A stretch of DNA of 64,000 nt from Cephalopachus bancanus (Eukaryota > Chordata > Mammalia > Primates > Tarsiidae), in NCBI GenBank assembly GCA_027257055.1, contig JAPVLO010000993.1, forward strand, positions 1 through 64,000. Direction: 5' to 3'. The notes below the pieces were generated by a model that was not told where the DNA came from, did not search any database, and was given only the letters and a program-made list of their open reading frames with translations. This document shows, piece after piece, positions 57,540 to 64,000 of the stretch (position 1 is its first letter; every line of letters starts with the position of its first letter). Position numbers and translations under genes: made by a program.

Positions 57540-57673
57540 CTGGATTTCCGCTTGCAGTAGACCAGGAGGTTGTCGAAGAGGAAGAAGGCTCTCTCCTGGA
57601 TATTGCCCGCGGAGATCTTCAACAACGTTCCCTGCAGCAGGAGCTGGGTGCAGATGTCCGTGAGGTTGGAGCC
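57540..57673 (-). CDS. PREX1: PREX1 exon, start of PH domain (human about 262-306)
   Basis: This 134-nt exon reads [14 protein letters not shown] and continues to the KRKS end of the first PH beta strands. Lysine at human position 280 (in LLKISAG), R289 and K302 lie here; K280 is a reported PIP3-contact residue of the P-Rex1 PH domain. The acceptor on the minus strand is CTCCAG and the donor is CAG followed by GTGGGC. The exon starts in phase 0 and ends after two bases of an arginine codon. The upstream DH exons that supply Rac exchange activity lie beyond the window. Confidence 0.96.
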
Positions 57674-57869
57674 CTGGAGGAGTGACGGGTACAGAGAATG
57701 AGCCGCCCAGGGATATCATATCCCATTCCGCTCCCAGAGATGGAGCCCACCTCCACCCCCCACACCCCACCCCCCAGAACTCCAAATGCACTTCTAGTGG
57801 CAAATCTGCCCAGGACACAGAATCAACAGCATTTGATCGCCAGCTTCCATCTGTTGAGAGTGCCAGGAC

Positions 57870-57975
57870 AACCTAGGCAGGTATATCCGTATGACCAGAT
57901 GTCCCTTTTCCAGGAGAGGGACGTGAGGCTCAGGGAGAAGAGAAGGCCTGGCTCACACAGCCAGTGGTCCTAGTC
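57870..57975 (-). mobile_element. MIR remnant
   Basis: GACGTGAGGCTCAGGGAGAA and GGCTCACACAGCCAGTG. Confidence 0.6.
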
Positions 57976-58019
57976 TGTGTCTCCTTGAGTTTTGGATCGG
58001 CTTTTGGAGGTGGGGGTTT

Positions 58020-58185
58020 CCACCTGTCCTTCCCCCTTATTTATTTATGTCTTGACTCGTTCCTCTCTCCCTCCCTGTAAGAACCCCCTCCCATAAGGGC
58101 AGGGCTGATACCAAACATGTGTCCCATGAATTCCCGTCACCTACAACACTCTCTGGCACATGGCAGGTGCTCAACAAATACACTG
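58020..58185 (+). mobile_element. L2 3-prime end
   Basis: CTGGCACATGGCAGGTGCTC followed by AACAAATACACTG. Confidence 0.7.
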
Positions 58186-58338
58186 TGCACACCATCAGGG
58201 CGGGACCCAAGAGTGCCTGATCTAGCCAAGGACGTGAGCATCGATGGACAGTTCCCAAGCTCCATCCAGGCATCCATGCTGAGTGGCAGAGGGTGGGTAA
58301 GATACTAAGTGTGCACAGAGTTTACGGAACATCAGTTA

Positions 58339-58475
58339 GGGTCAAAGCGGCATGGTTTGTGCCTATATTCCCAACATTGTGGGAGGCTGAGGCAGGAAGA
58401 TAGCTTGAGGCCAGGAGTTTGAAAGCAGCCTGAGTAACACAGCAAGATCCTGTGTCTTCAAAAAATAAAAATAAA
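58339..58475 (+). mobile_element. Alu left-arm remnant
   Basis: TTGTGGGAGGCTGAGGCAGG and GGCCAGGAGTTTGAAAGCAG; ends in an A-rich tail. Confidence 0.75.
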
Positions 58476-60204
58476 TGCATCAAGGAAGAGTGAGCTGGGC
58501 CTTGGAAGATGGCTCAGACAAAGAGGCTGAAGACCAGGATGGGGAAGGCCCTGACTGGAAGGAGTTCTCAGAGCTGGGGACCACACAGAGCTCTCTGGAG
58601 CTGAGAAGACCCAGGCCAGGGCAGAGACCCAAAGTACAAATAAAGAGGAAGCTGGAAAGAGACACTAACAGGCACAGAACGGCAACTGAGGCAGCCCCTC
58701 TGCGTCCTCCAATCCATGCCCTTCTTGTCATTTCTGGCCCTTGGCTGCCCAAGCACAAACTATATCTCCCAGCCTCCTCGTACCAGGTGTGGTCACGTGA
58801 CTGAATTATCACCAAATGCCTCCTTCCCATCTTGCCTTTTCCTCTCTCCACAGTCTGGGGTGGTAGAATACGGGATGGGGGTAGAGCAAGTAGCTGGAAG
58901 GAACCTGCGTCCTGGCAGGCAGAACTGCCCACCTCGGCCTGAGCGCCACCTCTGCTAGTAAGAAATGTCCTTGACCTTATTGGGCTTTTCTGTCTGACAG
59001 CAGTCACTCGTGGGCATTAAGTACCACACTAAGGCGAGAACGAAGGCCCTCAAGGGGTGGACACTGGAGTTGCTGGCATTCAAGTCCAAGGAGGATTATG
59101 CACAAGCAGTGTTTTAAGGGAGATTCCACATCAGACCTGCTGATCACACCAAAGGGAGAAACAAGAACTGAGCCTGGCCCTGCCTGGAAATGAACTTGGG
59201 GAGGAGAGGGGGAGAGTTAGCCACGGAATCTCCTTCCCCAAGCACTCAACACCCAGAACCAACGTGGACTTCCGACCCAGGAGACTTGCCGACTCAATCA
59301 CTTCTAGACCCAGCAAGGGGAACTGGCTATGGCAACTGAGCACTCAGGCTGTCTGCTTACTGCCCACCATGGCCGTTCTTGCTACTGTTCCAGCTGGTTT
59401 GCTCTGTGGCCATGGTCCGGCTGTGTGTAACCAACCCATGCACCCAACAGTGCCAGAGCCCCTGCTGCCTAGTGGTCAAGAGCTGCACAGTCCGAGCCAA
59501 GATACCACACTCAGTATCAGACATCACAGCCCCTGGCGTGGCAGTGGCCCACTGGACATGGATATTTGCACACCGCAGACAGGACTCTGATTCCCAGGGA
59601 GGCAGTAAGTCTGCTACCGGGATCCAGGACTGTCAGAGGAAGAGCCCCTTAGACCCTCTACATCCTCACAAACAGGGCATAGGGACGCCTGGCTCCATCA
59701 ATGGCCCGTGGGCCAGCTCAGGGCTGTTGACACTGGTCAACAGCCCTTCCAGCTCACATGCCTCCCCTTCCCCTGGCTCACTTCCCTCATGTCCACCCTC
59801 CAACCCTTCCAGGCTCCCAAGGGAACTTTAGCTGCTTGAATAAGAACCTGGCACCTGCCCAGCTGCAGAGCCCCACATGGCCCTAGACCTGACCTCTGCT
59901 ACCCTCCATGTGGGCAGCTGCCTCTCTGGCCTTGGACAAGGGCCCCCCAGCACATCGCATCTGAAATGCCAAGCAGGCTACAGGGGACACCCCTTCCACC
60001 CCAGCCCTGCTGAGAGGCCCAGCTGGATTCTTGGTCTCCCTGAAATCCTCACACCCAGGTCAAGGGCGGTGTCAGGATCAGACGCACAGGGAAGAGACTG
60101 AGCATCAAAGATGCCCACCTGACTAGAGACCTTCTCCCACATATGCAGAGTCGACCCAGCTGGGCAGTTAACATTCAGAGAGGACAGACGCTCAGATATC
60201 AAAA
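58476..60204. other. Intron sequence, nothing certain
   Basis: Fragment 58700 to 58850 (CTATATCTCCCAGCCTCCTC, AGGTGTGGTCACGTGACTGA) resembles an LTR piece. No gene is supported. Confidence 0.35.
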
Positions 60205-60385
60205 GCCAATACATGCCCAGGGCTTACCACATGCTGGGCACTAGCTAAGAATCCCATACAAACTCAGCTAATTGTCTTGTCTCATTTTACAGCTGAGGAA
60301 ACTGAGCCACAGAGGGGAAAAGTGACTTCCTCAAGGTCACACAGATGGTAAGACAGTGGGCCGGAATTTGGACCCAGACAGGCTG
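60205..60385 (-). mobile_element. MIR, near full length
   Basis: TTACCACATGCTGGGCACTA, CATTTTACAGCTGAGGAAAC, CCTCAAGGTCACACAGATGG. Confidence 0.87.
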
Positions 60386-60577
60386 TCCCCAATGCTTCGC
60401 CTGCTCACCTCCAACTCAGGCTGCCTCTTCAGAGATGACCTGAAGATATTTCTACAAATCACTGGTCTAGAACAGGGGTGTTCAAGGCGGGAGGAACCAC
60501 ACCCTGCTGGAAGCCCAAAGCATCCCAGGGAAGGTGGAAATATGAAAACCTGTATTTAGAGTCTTGAAAAAAACAAG

Positions 60578-60841
60578 AAAGAGTCTCTCTCTGTCACCCA
60601 GGCTAGAATGCAATGGCACAGTCATAGCTCACTACAGCCTAGAGCTCCTGGGCTTGGGCATCCTTCCTCCTCAGCCTCCTGAGTAGCTAGGACTACAGGT
60701 GCCCACAACCACACCCAGCCAAGTTTTTTATTTTTTGTAGAAACGAGGTCTCACTAGGCTGGTCTCAAACTCCGGCCTCAAGAGCTCCTCCTGCCTCAGC
60801 CTCCCAAAGTGCTGGGATTACAGGCATGAGCCACTGCTCCT
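60578..60841 (-). mobile_element. Alu, old (AluJ-like)
   Basis: GAGTCTCTCTCTGTCACCCA with an ancestral left arm. Confidence 0.85.
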
Positions 60842-61668
60842 GTTCTAGAAGTTCTTGTTTTTGTTTTTCTTTTTTACTTACTGATGTTTCACTACTCGTT
60901 TCCTTCTCGCCCCTCGCAGGTGAGGGAGCAGCTGGTCCTCTCTTATACCAGGGCTTCCAGAGCCAGCAGGAGGAATGCCCCCTGATTCTTCCTTATGAAG
61001 AACATGCACCACCCTTTCACAACTGCCAGCTTCACGCAAGAGTCCCTGGGGCTGGTGGTCCCTTGCAAGGGGGTCGGCCCACACTGGGTACAAGTTCTAG
61101 TCAAAGCTGCAGGATGTTTCCCAGCTCCTCCTGGTGCTTCCTCAGACACCCTAGTCCTCGAATGACCCTGGAGGGGGCTGCAGCCGTAGAGGCCTGCTTG
61201 CCCACTGGCTCCCACAGTGTTGCGACATGCCGCCTCTCCTGTGCTCCGTGAGGTGGACTTGTGGATTAACTTATCTGGTGTTAACTAAACCCGTCTCAAG
61301 ACAAAGACGGGCAAGTGGCTTACAAAGGATCAGGGGGAAGCCCCACAGACAGGAGATCAAACTCGGATGATGCAAGCCCACACAACCAGCAGGAACATGG
61401 CCAAGAAGACTCCCCCCTTCTCCGCAACTGCACGAGGTCACCCAGAACGATGAGGAACAGTCGAGAAGAGTGTCTGAAATAAAGACCTGCAACCACTGCC
61501 ATTCACCATGAACCAGCCCTAGGTTGTACTGTCCCCAGAGGTCGCAACTACTGACAGACAGCATGCAAGCAGCTTCACTATTATACATTATGTTTTCTAG
61601 CTAGAATATATCATTTTCACAAGTCATGGTGAGAATCAAAATGTACTTTTTTTAAGTACTTTTTAGTC
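60842..61668. other. Intron sequence, nothing recognised
   Basis: No repeat family or gene supported. Confidence 0.4.
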
Positions 61669-61839
61669 AGCTGGGACTACAGGTGCACACCACCACAGCC
61701 CGTTAATTTTTTGACTTGTTTTTGTAGAGACGAGTCTCGTTTTTCTGCCCAGGTTGGTCTCGAACTCCTAGGTTCAAGCAATCCTGCCTCGGCCTCCCAA
61801 AGTGCTAAGATTACAGGTGTGAACCACTGTGCCCGGCCC
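61669..61839 (-). mobile_element. Alu, 5-prime-part only, reverse
   Basis: Begins inside the element at CAGCTGGGACTACAGGTGCA and ends GTGCCCGGCC. Confidence 0.8.
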
Positions 61840-62019
61840 AAAATGTATTTAAAAATCTTTCCACTTCATGAAAAATCATTTCACATATTCCAAAGGATAT
61901 CTGTATTCCACACCACACTTTACCCTCAAAAATGAGACCAGGAGATGACTTCAGAGATATTATTACTAAAAGTGAACAGACAGGGGAAATGAGGCCCACA
62001 AAGTAGGACAACCTACACA

Positions 62020-62090
62020 GGGCAGGGCTGGGCCTCAGCTTCCCCACCTGTAACACGGGGGTAATAGCAGTACCTGCCCATAGTTCTGGA
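62020..62090 (+). mobile_element. MIR fragment
   Basis: GCCTCAGCTTCCCCACCTGT and GGGGGTAATAGCAGTACCTG. Confidence 0.65.
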
Positions 62091-63782
62091 AGCATGGAAC
62101 AGGGGCTCTATAATTGCCTGCGATTCTTATTCTAGCTCACTTTATTTCCTACTGTACCCAGAAACGGTGATCAAAGTAAGAGCCACTGAGTTCTCAACAG
62201 CAGACCTCAGGGTCAGAAAGGGTTCCTCAGCCCTTAGCCTCCCTGGGCCTCCCTGGTCCCTTGCCAGGAAACAGCATCTGGAAGTCCCTTCTGCTCTGAC
62301 TGCCCAGGAGCTGGTGCAACACTCTCCCCACAGGGGCCCACACGAGTAATGTCTTTTCCAGCTGAGTGCCCAGAAACTCTGTCTCCCAGAAGAACCACTC
62401 TACTTCTTCCTTTTCTGACAATGAGTATGAGGTAACTTATGTGTGCTGTTCTTTTCACCTTGGCTGCCAGGCAGCTCAAAGCCCAAATAGACAGAAGTTT
62501 CAATGAGTCAATTCTACTTGCTCCTGAGGTTGCAAGTGTCCACGTGAACCATTTCTGGCCAATGAGATGAAAGGGGCTTCTGGAAAAGGGCTTTTCCCCC
62601 ACCAGAAGGAGAGCTTCCTGCCTTGACCGTGCCCATCTCCTCCTGTTTTGAACATACGAAGCCTGTAGCTGCTGCCTCTGTGGAAGCATGAGGGAAAGAG
62701 GAGGCTCACGAGAGACCAAATTAGCTCTGCTGTCGGGAGGCTGAGCTGAGAGTCCTTAGGGAACGCATCCTGACTGAACACAGAGGACCAGGCAACTCTG
62801 TGCTGCAGGACACAGAAACTAAACCATGTGCTTTAAGCAAAAAGGAAGGAGGGGCTTACTCGGGCACCCAGGTGCTAGAGGAATCAAGAATCCCAGAGGG
62901 GCTCCCAGGAAACCAATGACAGAAGAAATGGCCCTGCTGGGAAGAGGAGGGACAGAACGCCACCAGCCAAGCTCACTCCAGGAAAACACTGCCTGGGTGG
63001 CATTCAGGCACGCGGTAGTTGTTGCCTCAACTGTCCGTGGCACGCTCGTCTCACGCCTGGTGGACATGCATAGCCAACAGTCAAGAGATGAATGCCCTGT
63101 GCCCTGCATCTCCACACCCTGGAGGCTGGTGCTCTCTGCAAATGTTATCACAGAAAGTCAAGCACAACCACAGCTGCGCTTTGCTGAAGAACAAGGGACG
63201 CGGGAGGCTGAGGGGGTCACCGGCCCACTTCCCCTTCTAAATCTCAAGCAGCTGGTGCTGATCCTGGCTAAACCCTAGATCTCATCCCAAGCCCAAGCTC
63301 CAAGGGAGTCTGGGAAATACAGCTCCTTGTCCTCCAGCCTCGGTGGGGCAGGAAGGCCTGGCAGAAGCAGCGTGTGTGATGTGACAAGTGGACTGGCCAA
63401 CCCACAGCATCCACCGCTCCTAGACACAGGCCCTCTCCTCCCTGCAGCCAAACCTGCCACCTCCCAGGGATACAGTGTCACATCCAGGACTCCCCAGCAT
63501 GGAGAAGAGAACTCAAAATCCCAGAGGCAGTAAGTCCTACAAAGGCCAGGAAAGCCCAAGGGTCTAAAGCAGCTGGTTCAGTTAGCCACAGAAGGAGCCT
63601 CTCATCTACGGTCTCAGTGTCCCACTCCAGCTGTATTTACTCTGATATTGACTGTTGTATTTATTCCTGCATTCCCACTTCCTTCCACAGATTTGTAGGA
63701 AACCTCTAATAATCTGGGGAAGGCCTGGAGGTTTAAACAAATAAATTATATACAATCTAAAGAGCTCAAGGATCCCAGCCCC
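62091..63782. other. Intron sequence, nothing recognised
   Basis: About 1.7 kb. The stretch 62530 to 62720 (TTTCTGGCCAATGAGATGAA) has an LTR-like look, but no family can be fixed. Confidence 0.35.
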
Positions 63783-63922
63783 TAATAATCATGACAGTGA
63801 TAGCAACCTTCACCGTTTGAGTGCCTACAATGTGCCAGGCATAGACGAGGATACTGGTGTCCAAAGGAGTTAAGACGGTTGCCTAAAATCACCAGCAAGG
63901 GAGCATCAAAGCCAGAACTCTG
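63783..63922 (-). mobile_element. MIR
   Basis: GAGTGCCTACAATGTGCCAG and CTAAAATCACCAGCAAGG. Confidence 0.75.
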
Positions 63923-63932
63923 TAGAATGGAC

Positions 63933-64000
63933 TTTTTTTTTGAGTTGGAGTCTCACTGTCGCCCAGACTGGAGTGCAGTGGTCGCTCCCGGCCACCGCAG
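63933..64000 (-). mobile_element. Alu, young type, cut by the window edge
   Basis: Poly-T, GAGTTGGAGTCTCACTGTCG and the reversed hairpin GTGGTCGCTCCCGGCCAC. Confidence 0.85.

Overview
The window is nuclear DNA of a primate. It holds one gene, the internal part of PREX1 (phosphatidylinositol-3,4,5-trisphosphate-dependent Rac exchanger 1), on the minus strand. I placed 23 coding exons between positions 57673 and 1427. Each has AG/GT splice borders and a matching intron phase. Spliced together they give 2991 nt, equivalent to human residues about 262 to 1259 of the 1659-residue protein. The DH (GEF) domain exons and promoter lie beyond 64000, and the C-terminal exons lie before position 1. Human numbering is from memory. 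It is self-consistent: K280, R328 and S313 of the PH domain, S436 of DEP1, S605 after DEP2, and S1169 all fall on the expected residue types.

Layout in gene order, high to low coordinates: PH domain (57.7 to 47.5 kb), DEP1 (45.4 to 35.9 kb), DEP2 (35.7 to 23.3 kb), PDZ1 (23.4 to 20.7 kb), PDZ2 (17.5 to 15.2 kb), a fast-changing acidic linker (14.5 kb), then the exons of the C-terminal half related to the IP4P-like core and its long loop (10.6 to 1.4 kb). P-Rex1 is a cytosolic and plasma-membrane Rac GEF activated together by PIP3 (through PH) and G-beta-gamma. The DEP and PDZ domains and the C-terminal half hold it autoinhibited. One exon, 23283 to 23424, is one base short; as assembled this breaks the frame at the DEP2/PDZ1 boundary and creates a stop at the next exon junction.

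Everything else is intron. It is full of old mammalian repeats (L2, MIR, MER5A and MER20-like hAT elements, L1M, MaLR LTRs), roughly 25 to 30 Alu elements, and several satellites. No Alu has clear AluS or AluY features. The youngest ones form a distinct series: a CAACTC tail instead of GTCTC, a left arm remodelled into an apparent tRNA T-arm, and a new palindromic hairpin in the right arm. They do not look like the usual lemur or galago Alus that I remember. With the moderate protein divergence from human, this suggests a non-anthropoid primate such as a tarsier or a less-studied strepsirrhine (inference).

No tRNA, rRNA, CRISPR array or second protein-coding gene was found. The most notable observations are the remodelled Alu subfamily, the one-base exon lesion, and a G-rich minisatellite that ends about 12 nt from a splice acceptor and probably contains its branch point.
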